Assembly: GCF_900549175.1 (NCBI RefSeq)
Contig: NZ_URNN01000018.1
Span: 1-32,004 of the forward strand
Reading direction: 5' to 3'
DNA length: 32,004 nt
Origin: an uncultured Prevotella sp.
Lineage (GTDB): Bacteria; Bacteroidota; Bacteroidia; Bacteroidales; Bacteroidaceae
The notes under the pieces are model-generated. The model was given only the letters and a program-made list of their open reading frames with translations, was not told the DNA's origin and did no database searches. Position numbers and translations under genes: made by a program. Every line of letters begins with the position of its first letter. Position 1 is the stretch's first letter. Shown piece by piece: positions 1 to 7,247 of the stretch.

Positions 1-55
1 ACCGCCAGTTGTCGGCAAACTCCAGATGCAGGTCGGATGCGTATTGTATCTTCAT
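1..55 (-). CDS. Metallophosphoesterase, N-terminal fragment cut by window edge
   Basis: Only the first 18 codons lie in the window, reading MKIQYASDLHLEFADNWR from the ATG at 55. The string SDLHLEF carries the D-x-H metal-binding motif that opens calcineurin-like metallophosphoesterases, which hydrolyse phosphomono- or diesters with a two-metal centre. The rest of the gene lies beyond position 1. The stop of the upstream nucleotidyltransferase gene is only 5 bases away, so this is probably the third gene of the same leftward operon, after the winged-helix protein and the nucleotidyltransferase. The family call rests on one motif and its position at the extreme N-terminus; the substrate is unknown. 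Confidence 0.72.
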   Translation of the reverse strand, partial: MKIQYASDLHLEFADNWR

Positions 56-60
56 TTTGA

Positions 61-843
61 TTATTCTTCTTCAATAAACATTTCATCAAGCTGGTCTAAC
101 AACCCATTCACAAAGTCCCCATCCCGGTCAAGCGATTTCGACAAGGGTTCAGCAAGTGCCGCCCAATCAGCTCTGATAGAGGCGACAAACTCCTGTACAC
201 ATGCTACAATGGAAGCCGGTGCTCCGACGGTGTCCTCTGTCATGATGACTACATTCTTCAATACATCAGAACGGTGTTTCTTGATGTCCTTGGTATTCAC
301 ATGCTTTCCTACCTGTTTATCAGCGAGGAGATTGAGATATGCTCTTGCCTTCAGTGCTATCAACGCAGCTGAGTCGGCATGTCGTATCCCGTCTGTCAGT
401 TGGCTATGGGCAATGGTGAAATGATAGTATTCATCATCCATGATGATAGCACTGAGACTTGAAACATACTCGTCGGTGGGAATAGGCTCAATAACAAGTC
501 CTTTGGGCTCTCCAAGCACGTCGGGGTGGCGAGACAATAGTTCTATCATTTCTGGATAACCGTCTTTTCCATCAAGGAAGCGGTACATTTCATATCTTGG
601 TGGTTCACCAGCCTCCTGTTTCCGCTTTTCAGGCCGATAGCCAGCCTCTCGCACAAACTGCCAAAAACGGTTGGCGAAATCCTCTGTCATATTCTCAACT
701 ATGACTATCATGTCGATGTCATGTGTGGCACGTGGGCGCACCACGGTATTGGTCATTGTGATGTCGCAGGCTGTTCCGCCTATCACCACATAGTTTTCTG
801 TGTATTCCGTAAATGCCTCACGGAACTTGTCTAATCCGTCCAT
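61..843 (-). CDS. Nucleotidyltransferase-fold protein, AbiEii-like putative toxin
   Basis: This 260-residue protein has the signature of a minimal nucleotidyltransferase. A GGTACD stretch near residues 22-27 is followed by THDIDMIV near residues 40-47, which gives the G-G/T and D-x-D elements that bind nucleotide and metal. AbiEii-type toxins share this arrangement and transfer nucleotides to RNA or protein. The C-terminal half is helical, with a lysine-rich stretch around the KARAYLNLLADK segment that resembles the C-terminal helical domain of such enzymes. Its start overlaps the end of the winged-helix gene by 13 bases, which suggests translational coupling, as in type IV toxin-antitoxin pairs. 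A housekeeping nucleotidyltransferase is an alternative, but the pairing with a DNA-binding-type protein on a mobile element favours a toxin-like role. Confidence 0.72.
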   Translation of the reverse strand: MDGLDKFREAFTEYTENYVVIGGTACDITMTNTVVRPRATHDIDMIVIVENMTEDFANRFWQFVREAGYRPEKRKQEAGEPPRYEMYRFLDGKDGYPEMIELLSRHPDVLGEPKGLVIEPIPTDEYVSSLSAIIMDDEYYHFTIAHSQLTDGIRHADSAALIALKARAYLNLLADKQVGKHVNTKDIKKHRSDVLKNVVIMTEDTVGAPASIVACVQEFVASIRADWAALAEPLSKSLDRDGDFVNGLLDQLDEMFIEEE

Positions 844-1802
844 TTCAATTCATTGATTATTCGTTCTACTTCTTTTTCCACTCTCGGATCTTCGTCATCC
901 CGCAGGGAGAGGACAAGAGAGAGTCTGTCAACCCATCCGTTATTATTGTCTATGGTGCTGACAATGGGGTGTTTCCATACCTCTATTATTATGTTGCCAT
1001 CATAGATATTGGGATTGTCAATGGCATCAGCCGACTTGACGGCACGGTATTCCTTACCTGTCATCATTATCATCCGTTCCTTGTCAGGATTGAGCATGGT
1101 ATAATGAGCCAAGGCATTGATGCCGCACACGGGATAATCGGCATTCAAGTGTATATCGTCGCAATATATGCGGTTCTCCACAGGAGACTGCAAGACGTTT
1201 TGGGCCTTATCCCATAGTTCCTTGCCTCTTAGCTCAAAATGGATTACCTTGCTGCGCTGTCCATTTTGTACCTTCCGGCACAGACCGACATCTTCAAGAC
1301 AGGTGATGCCCAACGTGATACTTTCGTAAGAGTAGGGCAAGAGTGGCGCGATTTCCCTTGCCGACATTCCTTCAAGACTGCTTATCTGCAAGTGATAGAG
1401 CACGAGGTATTGTCCCACAGGTGTCAGCACTTCAGCTTTCTTCCTGTTGGTGGTTTTCTCCATCGCAACAATCATGGGCAAATGAGCATACTGCTCTGAC
1501 ATGATGAAATAGACACCCTTGTCCATCAGCCGCTGACGCTCGTATGTGGGACCGGGTGCAAGGATAAACACCGTGGGCAGCCCCAAAGCCTCACTTAACC
1601 GCTTGCCGGTGATGTCGCATTCTCTCGGGGTGGGGTTGCCTTTTTTCGGTTCCACGAACAGCAGAGGCATACCCTGATATATGCCGTCATAAAAGCTGTA
1701 TGACAGTTTTTCGCCGACAGTGGTGCCTTTAAGCCTGTCCTTGGTACGAGGTTTCAGAGCAACCTTTCTTCCCAATATCCTTATTTCTCTTTTTAATTCC
1801 AT
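831..1802 (-). CDS. Winged-helix protein, putative AbiEi-like antitoxin/regulator
   Basis: The 323-residue protein has a winged-helix region around residues 140-215. It contains LTPVGQYLVLYHLQ, then SAREIAPLLPYSYESITLGI as the recognition-helix part, and a basic wing near KVQNGQRSKVIHFEL. The N-terminal ~130 residues, including LLFVEPKKGNPTPREC, are not recognised. I placed the start at the ATG at 1802 because a good Bacteroidota promoter lies at 1836-1864; the reading frame stays open further upstream to 1952, but that would place the promoter inside the gene. The nucleotidyltransferase gene begins inside its last codons. The pair fits the architecture of an AbiE-type module, with this protein as the antitoxin and autorepressor. 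That role is inferred from context, not from a recognised antitoxin domain. Confidence 0.65.
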   Translation of the reverse strand: MELKREIRILGRKVALKPRTKDRLKGTTVGEKLSYSFYDGIYQGMPLLFVEPKKGNPTPRECDITGKRLSEALGLPTVFILAPGPTYERQRLMDKGVYFIMSEQYAHLPMIVAMEKTTNRKKAEVLTPVGQYLVLYHLQISSLEGMSAREIAPLLPYSYESITLGITCLEDVGLCRKVQNGQRSKVIHFELRGKELWDKAQNVLQSPVENRIYCDDIHLNADYPVCGINALAHYTMLNPDKERMIMMTGKEYRAVKSADAIDNPNIYDGNIIIEVWKHPIVSTIDNNNGWVDRLSLVLSLRDDEDPRVEKEVERIINELKWTD

Positions 1803-1835
1803 CTTGCTACATTTTAATTGTGTATTAAAACGATG

Positions 1836-1864
1836 CAAAATTACAGATAATAATTGATAATCAA
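1836..1864 (-). promoter_or_regulatory. Bacteroidota-type promoter for the winged-helix/nucleotidyltransferase operon
   Basis: On the minus strand TAATTTTG (1836-1843) matches the -7 consensus TAnnTTTG. A TTG lies 18 bases upstream (1862-1864), close to the usual spacing for the -33 element. It sits about 34 bases before the ATG at 1802, which supports that start. Confidence 0.65.
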
Positions 1865-1975
1865 GCATGTTTTGACGAAAAAGTGGCTTTATAGCACTTG
1901 ATTTCAATATAACGAAGCCGTTTCTTTCTCCAAATGATGAGATTTCCACCAATTTTTTTAACCTTCTAAAGTTAC

Positions 1976-2863
1976 TTATATTCGCCTGTCCATCAGGTAA
2001 TCGTTGACATCCTTGTATTCTGCATACCTGAACGACTCATCCGTCACTCGATATTCAAATAGTCCCATAATGGTTTCCGCTGTTTTTCGTCCGGCATGGT
2101 CATTATCAAGAAAACAGTGGATATGTGTATAGCGGTCAAGATACTGCAATGCACGTTTTAGATTGGCGACGGAATTTAGTATCATGTAGTCGCAGGGACT
2201 CTCGATAACGAACCGCCTGTCTTTACACTTGGCAAGTGTCAGGTACGACAGAAAGTCCATGAAGCCTTCAAAAACCAGACAGCCGTCCTGCCACATATTG
2301 AATGTGTGTGATATCAGTGTGATGTCCTTATGCCCTATGCAACCTTTGAAATATGGGTTGCGTACCTCGTAACCCTCGGAAAGATTGCCGAAGGCAATAC
2401 CATAGTAGTGCTTCTGTTCAATTTTATAATGTATCTCGCGACAGTACATCAATCCAATAGTGACATCTATACGTCTGGTGTTGAGATAGGACAGCAGGGC
2501 ATGGTTTCTCAACGGGAACAGTCTGACATCATTCATCTTGATGAGCGTGTATTCCTTAGCGTTAATTGCGGTTTCGACTGCCTTACCAATAGGGACTATT
2601 CCCTTGGATGCAATGAGGGCAAGGGCATCAGAGACCGCCGGCTTATTATACATGCGCTTTACCAATTCCACGAGATCACCTCCTTCCTGTATGCCATAGT
2701 CATACCACAGGTTGTCTTTCCTGCTGACCTTAAAAGATGGGGTGCGCTCGCTTCTGAAAGGTGACAGGTACCAGCAGGCATTGCCTCTGGTCTTTGCAGG
2801 CTTTATTCCTTCCTTGTCCAAAAAGTCTATAATACTCAATTTCTTCGATTGCTCTATATTCAT
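1976..2863 (-). CDS. Toprim-domain DNA primase with degenerate CHC2 region
   Basis: This 295-residue protein resembles the primases of Bacteroidota mobile elements. The N-terminus keeps the CHC2 core pattern SPFRSERTPSF and then DNLWYDYGIQEGGDLVEL, but only one cysteine (in GNACWYL) is left where the zinc finger normally has CPFH and paired cysteines, so zinc binding is probably lost. The toprim domain follows: VFEGFMDFLS supplies the catalytic glutamate near residue 198, and FLDNDHAGRKT supplies the D-x-D metal site near residues 251-253. The expected role is RNA primer synthesis for element replication. It follows the RepA-like ATPase gene, with two iteron-like repeats in between, so the three together look like a replication module. 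Confidence 0.85.
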   Translation of the reverse strand: MNIEQSKKLSIIDFLDKEGIKPAKTRGNACWYLSPFRSERTPSFKVSRKDNLWYDYGIQEGGDLVELVKRMYNKPAVSDALALIASKGIVPIGKAVETAINAKEYTLIKMNDVRLFPLRNHALLSYLNTRRIDVTIGLMYCREIHYKIEQKHYYGIAFGNLSEGYEVRNPYFKGCIGHKDITLISHTFNMWQDGCLVFEGFMDFLSYLTLAKCKDRRFVIESPCDYMILNSVANLKRALQYLDRYTHIHCFLDNDHAGRKTAETIMGLFEYRVTDESFRYAEYKDVNDYLMDRRI

Positions 2864-2891
2864 GTTTGTCTTCTTTGTGTATATGGAAAAC

Positions 2892-3033
2892 AGTTTACTT
2901 TACCCTTTCTTCTATATAGGCACGGGAGTAAACTAAACCATTTGTTAAACCTATTTTGCCCTCCTGGTTCGAATCCCGATTTAAGTTTACTTTAGCCTTA
3001 TTTCTTATATATAGGCACGAGGGTAAACTAAAC
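2892..3033. repeat. Two iteron-like repeats, candidate replication origin
   Basis: Two imperfect copies, 2892-2938 and 2984-3033, share an AGTTTACTTTA start, a TATATAGGCACG middle and a GTAAACTAAAC end. Each copy is partly palindromic, because its two ends are inverted versions of GTTTA(C/G)TTTA, giving four related boxes in all. A 45-base spacer separates the copies. The block fills the only gap between the RepA-like ATPase and the primase gene, a typical place for an iteron origin. It could also be an operator for the primase gene. Confidence 0.55.
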
Positions 3034-3051
3034 TGCTTTCCTGAACTTTTT

Positions 3052-4137
3052 TTATTCCTCACCGTGAAACAGGTCTATCTCTGCAGGGCTGTAGCCGAAA
3101 TAGTATAGGGTGTCCCGTTTGACAATGAGTTTTTTGTCATTGATAAGATACTTCAGCATCTTGACTATGATACTTCTACCACGCTTAAAGCCAATATCGG
3201 CATAGGCTTGCATCAATTCCTCCACGACCTTGTTGAACCCTCTTATGGGCTTGTCCTTGAACGCAGACGCCAGCGCTTCGTTATGCTGCTCGGAGGTCAA
3301 GTCTTGGAAGGTGAACCGCGAAGGCTGCCTGTCCCCTGTTTCCTGTTCCGGCACATTCTCCACCATTTCCGGCAGTCCTTCCCCGTTCACGGTAAAAGCA
3401 AACGGCCTGAACTCTTTTTCTCTGATGTGCATCGCCTTTACCTCACTGATATTAGGATCAGTTGTACTTTTGGTAATGACGAGGACAGTTTCTGCCTTGT
3501 TGTTCATTTCCGTTCCTATATGGCCGCGCACGTTGTTGTCGCCCTTGTTCTGATGCAAGACACAATGGATATGGAGGTCGTACCTTGATGACCATTCCAT
3601 CATTTTGTTGATGACCTCCACCGACTCGCCCGCATTATTGATGTCCAATAACAAGTCACGTATGCCGTCAATGATGACCAGTCCATATCCCTGGTCTTGG
3701 GCAAGGGCATAGTCTATGACTTCTATCCTGACGGACGGGGTGTATTCTCTCAGACAGATGAAGTCAAGATTCTCGTTGTCAATGCTTGTTGGCAGACCTG
3801 CGAGCTTCAGGATGCGCTCCAGTACGTTATGGCAGTGGTATCTGCTCTGTTCGGTATCGACATACAGTATCCTGCGCTTCCCCTCAGGCAGACTGGCACA
3901 GTAGTTCAGCACCTTGCCGTTGGCGAGGGAGGCAGCTACCAATGCGGACACGTTGAATGTCTTCTTCGCCTTTGCCTTGCCTGTCGAGGCGCTGAAGTTG
4001 CCCAATGTGGCGATGGTGGAGTTGTCAACCCAGATAATCTGTGGAGGAGTCTTGTATGTGTCCGTCGCTTTTATAAGTGACTCGCTGAGTATGTGGGAAA
4101 TGCGGTTCCTTTCCTCATCGTTCCTGCTGTCAGCCAT
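3052..4137 (-). CDS. RepA-like AAA ATPase/helicase of mobile element
   Basis: This is a RecA-fold ATPase of the RepA/AAA_25 type common on Bacteroidota mobile elements. Numbered from the ATG at 4137, the Walker A region is FSASTGKAKAKKTF (48-61), a lysine-rich variant I associate with these elements. RILYVDTEQ (89-97) follows, then the Walker B strand LVIIDGIRD (153-161). HCVLHQNKGDNNVRGHIG matches the later sensor and polar region of the family. The C-terminal third is charged and may bind DNA. I chose the ATG at 4137 because an AGGAAAAAGAG purine tract precedes it and it overlaps the HTH gene by only 8 bases; ATGs at 4155 and 4170 are possible. The expected role is origin unwinding or helicase activity together with the downstream primase. 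Confidence 0.83.
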   Translation of the reverse strand: MADSRNDEERNRISHILSESLIKATDTYKTPPQIIWVDNSTIATLGNFSASTGKAKAKKTFNVSALVAASLANGKVLNYCASLPEGKRRILYVDTEQSRYHCHNVLERILKLAGLPTSIDNENLDFICLREYTPSVRIEVIDYALAQDQGYGLVIIDGIRDLLLDINNAGESVEVINKMMEWSSRYDLHIHCVLHQNKGDNNVRGHIGTEMNNKAETVLVITKSTTDPNISEVKAMHIREKEFRPFAFTVNGEGLPEMVENVPEQETGDRQPSRFTFQDLTSEQHNEALASAFKDKPIRGFNKVVEELMQAYADIGFKRGRSIIVKMLKYLINDKKLIVKRDTLYYFGYSPAEIDLFHGEE

Positions 4138-4558
4138 TGCTCTTTTTCCTTCCATAGCGTTTCTGTCCAAAATATGGCCTCACTTCTCCTTTATCTTCTG
4201 TCTCTACCTTCGTCACTGCACCGATAGTCGGGACGTTGTTCTGCAATAGCCACTCGTCGAGTTCCTCCTTGTTGAAATAGAGCATCTTGCCGCGCGGCTT
4301 GTAATGAGGTACCTCGCGGGCCGATGTCAACTTGTAGAGAAGGCTTTCTGATACACCCATGTAGAGGCAGGCCTCGCAGAAAGTCAGTACTTTCTTTGTC
4401 GTGTAGATATTGTTTTCCAGCATCGCAAGCCGTTCAAGCAGCTCTTCTACCGGCTCCATCTTTTTCAAGACGTTCTCAACGGAGCATACACGCTCGTTGA
4501 TTCTTTCCATAAATGTTGTTCTATTCTGCATGATGATATGCTTTTTATCGTTTGACAT
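4130..4558 (-). CDS. Small helix-turn-helix (excisionase-type HTH_17) protein
   Basis: The 142-residue protein has a MerR/excisionase-type HTH in its middle: TFCEACLYMGVSESLLYKLT is the HTH, and VPHYKPRGKMLYFNKEELDEWL is the typical wing and following helix. The N-terminus (VLKKMEPVEELLERLAMLEN) is predicted to be a coiled coil, so it probably dimerises. The C-terminus is basic (GQKRYGRKKSNG). Such proteins usually lie between integrase and replication genes in Bacteroidota elements and act as excisionases or transcription regulators. Its end overlaps the RepA-like gene, so the two are co-transcribed. Its own promoter and a start-proximal hairpin are listed separately. Whether it acts in excision or regulation cannot be told from sequence. 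Confidence 0.8.
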   Translation of the reverse strand: MSNDKKHIIMQNRTTFMERINERVCSVENVLKKMEPVEELLERLAMLENNIYTTKKVLTFCEACLYMGVSESLLYKLTSAREVPHYKPRGKMLYFNKEELDEWLLQNNVPTIGAVTKVETEDKGEVRPYFGQKRYGRKKSNG

Positions 4559-4559
4559 G

Positions 4560-4573
4560 GGAGGCGTCCCTCC
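4560..4573 (-). promoter_or_regulatory. Hairpin covering the Shine-Dalgarno of the HTH gene
   Basis: On the minus strand GGAGG (4573-4569), a loop of GACG and CCTCC (4564-4560) form a five-pair hairpin ending one base before the ATG at 4558. The GGAGG is a perfect Shine-Dalgarno site about 10 bases from the start, so the hairpin would hide it. Such strong sites are rare in Bacteroidota. The regulatory role is inferred. Confidence 0.4.
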
Positions 4574-4596
4574 GGCAGCACTGTGCTTTCTGGGTG

Positions 4597-4604
4597 CAAA
4601 ATTA
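4597..4604 (-). promoter_or_regulatory. Promoter -7 element for the HTH/RepA-like operon
   Basis: TAATTTTG on the minus strand matches TAnnTTTG and lies about 39 bases before the HTH gene start. I see no clear TTG -33 element. It is downstream of the terminator at 4636-4672, so the HTH gene probably begins a new transcript. Confidence 0.5.
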
Positions 4605-4629
4605 CGGAGAGAATATCCATCCCGAATAA

Positions 4630-4677
4630 AAAGCGGGGTGACAGCAGGGAAGTATCATCCCTGTTATCACCCTTTTT
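4630..4677. terminator. Bidirectional terminator between unknown gene and HTH gene
   Basis: The stem pairs GGGTGA (4636-4641) with TCACCC (4667-4672) and CAGGGA (4645-4650) with TCCCTG (4658-4663), around a short loop. A T run follows on the plus strand (4673-4677) and an A run precedes the stem (about 4628-4632), giving a T tract on either strand. It lies just after the stop of the minus-strand gene at 4694. Confidence 0.75.
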
Positions 4678-4693
4678 GTCTTCCCTTGCTGGG

Positions 4694-5443
4694 TTAATTG
4701 TCAGTTTTATGCCCTTCTTGCATCTCTCTTATCGCTTTTCGTATGTTCACCTGCGTGGCTGTCGGGGAAGCCTTTGCCCTGTTCAAGGCTGAGGACAGCG
4801 TGGAAGACTTTATCGGCTCATTTGATCTGGGCGAGATAAGAAATCCACCTTTGTCCATTGTGGACTGCCAGTTGTGGTCTATCAGGTTATAGACAAGCAG
4901 CTCGTCAAAAAATACTACGACGTTGCGGATGTTCCTTACCTTTATGGAAAATCCAGGCTTGCATTGAAGCAGTGCCGTTATGGCTATCTTGGTATCTTCC
5001 TTGTCGCTTATGGAAAGAAAACAGTTCGTCCATGCTATTTCCGCAAAGCAGGACATCTGTTCATCTGAGAACTTTCCGCCAAACGTGATGGTGTGGACGC
5101 CCTTCGGTGAATGAACAGGCATGATTGTAAAGTAACGGTGTATGAGATTGGAGCAATCCTTATGCGTGAAAACTTTCTTGTTCAAGTATTCTTCAAGCAA
5201 TTCGGGATTCTGTAGATACAGGCCTTTCACAATACCCATGTTTGCTCTGTGGGCATTCCTGCAGCAGGCTTTGTCGCAGTCAATGAAATGATGGACACTG
5301 CAGAATATTTCTATGAAACGCTCAGGTTTCATATTGTAATTTACGACTTTCTCTACGTAGAGCTTTTTTGCTGAGGACAACAAGCAGAACAGCTCGTCCA
5401 ATACGTCCTCATTGCACTGCACATGTTTATGCGGGCAATACAT
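4694..5443 (-). CDS. Cys/His-rich protein of unknown function on mobile element
   Basis: I do not recognise this 249-residue protein. It begins MYCPHKHVQCNEDVLDELF and has further Cys/His pairs near HHFIDCDKACCRNAH (about residues 51-65) and FTHKDCSNLIH, a pattern that could bind zinc. The middle is hydrophobic and mixed alpha/beta, and the C-terminus (IRKAIREMQEGHKTDN) is helical and charged. No signal peptide or membrane segment is evident, so it is probably cytoplasmic. It lies alone between two terminators, just downstream of the integrase gene and on the same strand. A position next to an integrase is typical of accessory or regulatory proteins of such elements, but no function is claimed. 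Confidence 0.6.
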   Translation of the reverse strand: MYCPHKHVQCNEDVLDELFCLLSSAKKLYVEKVVNYNMKPERFIEIFCSVHHFIDCDKACCRNAHRANMGIVKGLYLQNPELLEEYLNKKVFTHKDCSNLIHRYFTIMPVHSPKGVHTITFGGKFSDEQMSCFAEIAWTNCFLSISDKEDTKIAITALLQCKPGFSIKVRNIRNVVVFFDELLVYNLIDHNWQSTMDKGGFLISPRSNEPIKSSTLSSALNRAKASPTATQVNIRKAIREMQEGHKTDN

Positions 5444-5516
5444 CTCCCCAAAAAGAGAGATGACCTTTTGGGTCTTTCTTGTTCATTTTTACTTTTATTT
5501 GAAATGTTCTATAAAA

Positions 5517-5548
5517 ACAACTCAGGCCACTTACGCAACCTGAGTTGT
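5517..5548. terminator. Terminator after the integrase gene
   Basis: A perfect 10-base stem, ACAACTCAGG (5517-5526) with CCTGAGTTGT (5539-5548), closes a 12-base loop. On the minus strand it is followed by a T tract (5513-5517), as needed for the integrase transcript ending at 5589. T-rich sequence also follows on the plus strand. Confidence 0.8.
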
Positions 5549-5588
5549 ATAATATTTTTTATAATCGTATAGTGTGTACATTGCCGTT

Positions 5589-6734
5589 TTAGTCAAAGAG
5601 TCCATTCACCAGGTTTACAGCTTCATCCTTCTTGCGGTTGACAATCTTGGCATATACCTGCGTCATGCGAACGTCGGTATGCCCGAGCAATTTGCTTGTC
5701 GTGTACAGATCTGCACCGAGCGTCAGCATCATGGTGGCGAAAGTGTGGCGGGCAGTATGGAACGTGAAGTGTTTGTTGATGCCAGCGGCCTTTGCCCACG
5801 GCTTAATCAGCACATTGACAGCAGCTGTGGATGGAAGGTCAAACACTTTATCCTGTGGGCTCTTGCCACCACGCTCTGGCATCCACCTTAAAGCCTCCGG
5901 AGATAGTGGAAGGTAGATGGGGGCCTTTGTTTTCTGCATCACCACTTCAAGTCTGGTCTGTTCCCCGTCCAGGTAAACATTTTCCCATTTTAAAGCGGTA
6001 ATATCACTGATACGCAAACCACAAAAACAAGAAAACAGATAGGCAGCCTTGACCGTCTCGTTCGGCATCGGGGTGGCAATCAGTTTTCTCACTTCGTCAA
6101 CTGTCATATACTCACGTTTACTTTCTGGTTTCTTGATTTTGTCCGCACTGCTTATTCTATTAAAAGGGTTCACTTTCATCAAATCTTCACGTATTGCCGC
6201 ATTCAAAGCACCGTTCAGGGCACGGTAATAGTTGTGAGCTGTGTTCGCAGCGAGACGTTCAACATGCCTTGGGCGGTAATCTGTCCTAAGATAATCAATA
6301 TATCCTTGGCAGAATGCCTTGTCAACTTGATCAAGTGTAACCTTGTCACCTGCCCACTCCTTGATAATCCTCATGGCAACAGAAATCTGACGCCAGTCTT
6401 TTTTACCGCGTTTCTTTTGATTGTCCATATATGTACTCATCCAATCAAGTAAAAAAACTTTCGGCTCGTCTTTAGCTTGCTTGATGCCCGCTTCGCCATT
6501 GGTTAGTTCAATGATTCTGTCGGCTTTGATTTTATTGGCGGCAATCAGGGTGGCTTGGTTCTGCCTACGGGAATTGTCATCCGTTTCGGGAACGATATAC
6601 ATCTTGAGATACTCATAGGAACGTTTACCTTCCCTATAAATATCCAAATACAAACTTTTATTCCCATTGCTCAGGTCTTTCATCCTAAGACGGATAGGTT
6701 CCTTTGCCTTCATCGTTTTCTTGCTTCTTACCAT
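5589..6734 (-). CDS. Tyrosine recombinase / phage-type integrase
   Basis: This 381-residue enzyme integrates and excises DNA by a 3'-phosphotyrosine intermediate. Numbered from the ATG at 6734, the N-terminal arm-binding region (about 14-90) is of the Bacteroidota type, a SAM-like core-binding domain covers about 92-190, and the catalytic domain about 205-381. Visible catalytic residues are R241 (CGLRISD), a lysine near 268-270, H326 and R329 (FHTARH), H352 (LLGHTD) and nucleophile Y361 (TQVYAKI), so the enzyme looks intact. The longer open frame upstream adds a hydrophobic stretch and would span the promoter at 6766, so I reject it. It marks the right end of the element, and the attachment site should lie at roughly 6775-7000. 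Confidence 0.93.
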   Translation of the reverse strand: MVRSKKTMKAKEPIRLRMKDLSNGNKSLYLDIYREGKRSYEYLKMYIVPETDDNSRRQNQATLIAANKIKADRIIELTNGEAGIKQAKDEPKVFLLDWMSTYMDNQKKRGKKDWRQISVAMRIIKEWAGDKVTLDQVDKAFCQGYIDYLRTDYRPRHVERLAANTAHNYYRALNGALNAAIREDLMKVNPFNRISSADKIKKPESKREYMTVDEVRKLIATPMPNETVKAAYLFSCFCGLRISDITALKWENVYLDGEQTRLEVVMQKTKAPIYLPLSPEALRWMPERGGKSPQDKVFDLPSTAAVNVLIKPWAKAAGINKHFTFHTARHTFATMMLTLGADLYTTSKLLGHTDVRMTQVYAKIVNRKKDEAVNLVNGLFD

Positions 6735-6765
6735 GGCTAATTGATTTAATGTAACAAACTGGGTG

Positions 6766-6773
6766 CAAAGGTA
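6766..6773 (-). promoter_or_regulatory. Promoter -7 element for integrase
   Basis: TACCTTTG on the minus strand matches TAnnTTTG and sits about 32 bases before the ATG at 6734. The upstream sequence is A/T-rich with no clean -33 TTG. Confidence 0.6.
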
Positions 6774-7247
6774 CAAAAAATAAATGGAATTAAGAAACAA
6801 ATAAGAAACAAAAATAATAAAAACAACAGAAGTTATATGATAAATCAAGAAACAAATACAAACACGCATATTTTATTAAAGCATTATATATCAGTATATT
6901 TATTTGTAGTTGTTTGAAACTTGCTTTCATATAATACAGTTACTTTATGAATTTCGCAACTTTCAGATACTGTCTTGAACTTAGCAACGGTAGATGTTCA
7001 TGGGTGTGACTATGTCACGACCGGTGGAGACTTATACTATTAGTATGAGTTCTCCATTTGGTAGTGTGATGTTCATATCGGCGTGGGCTCTAACGTTGTC
7101 TGTTCATCAGTATCGGGCAATGCGAAGGCCTCTATCAGTGGGACAGGCAACAAGCAGTTCCCACGCTTTTTTTATGTCCGTAACGATTACTTTTAACCGC
7201 TTTGCGTCAGGGAACGCGCATCGCACAGAAAGTAATATTGTAACAAC
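6774..7247. other. Intergenic junction between mobile element and Ter-like cluster
   Basis: No intact gene is visible here. The first ~170 bases are strongly A/T-rich, and the rest is more balanced. The right attachment site of the element is expected in this stretch, but without the left end I cannot identify the repeat, and no tRNA is visible. A short coding relic is listed at 7071-7196. No convincing promoter for the rightward cluster was found; CCGCTTTG near 7198 is only a partial match. Confidence 0.5.
7071..7196 (+). pseudogene. Possible C-terminal gene relic
   Basis: One frame reads VHIGVGSNVVCSSVSGNAK and continues for 41 codons to a TAA at 7194-7196, with in-frame stops further upstream. 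The alternating Val/Ser/Gly pattern looks like beta-strand protein, not random translation. It may be what remains of a gene cut by element insertion or decay. No family is recognised and the call is weak. Confidence 0.25.

Noticed and set aside
2964..2980. GGTTCGAATCC string resembling a tRNA T-arm
   Set aside because: The flanking bases do not form a T-stem, and no acceptor, D or anticodon arm can be found. It may be chance or a tiny attachment-site relic.
6735..6869. N-terminal extension of the integrase with a hydrophobic stretch
   Set aside because: It would span the promoter at 6766-6773 and lacks family resemblance; the ATG at 6734 gives a normal integrase.
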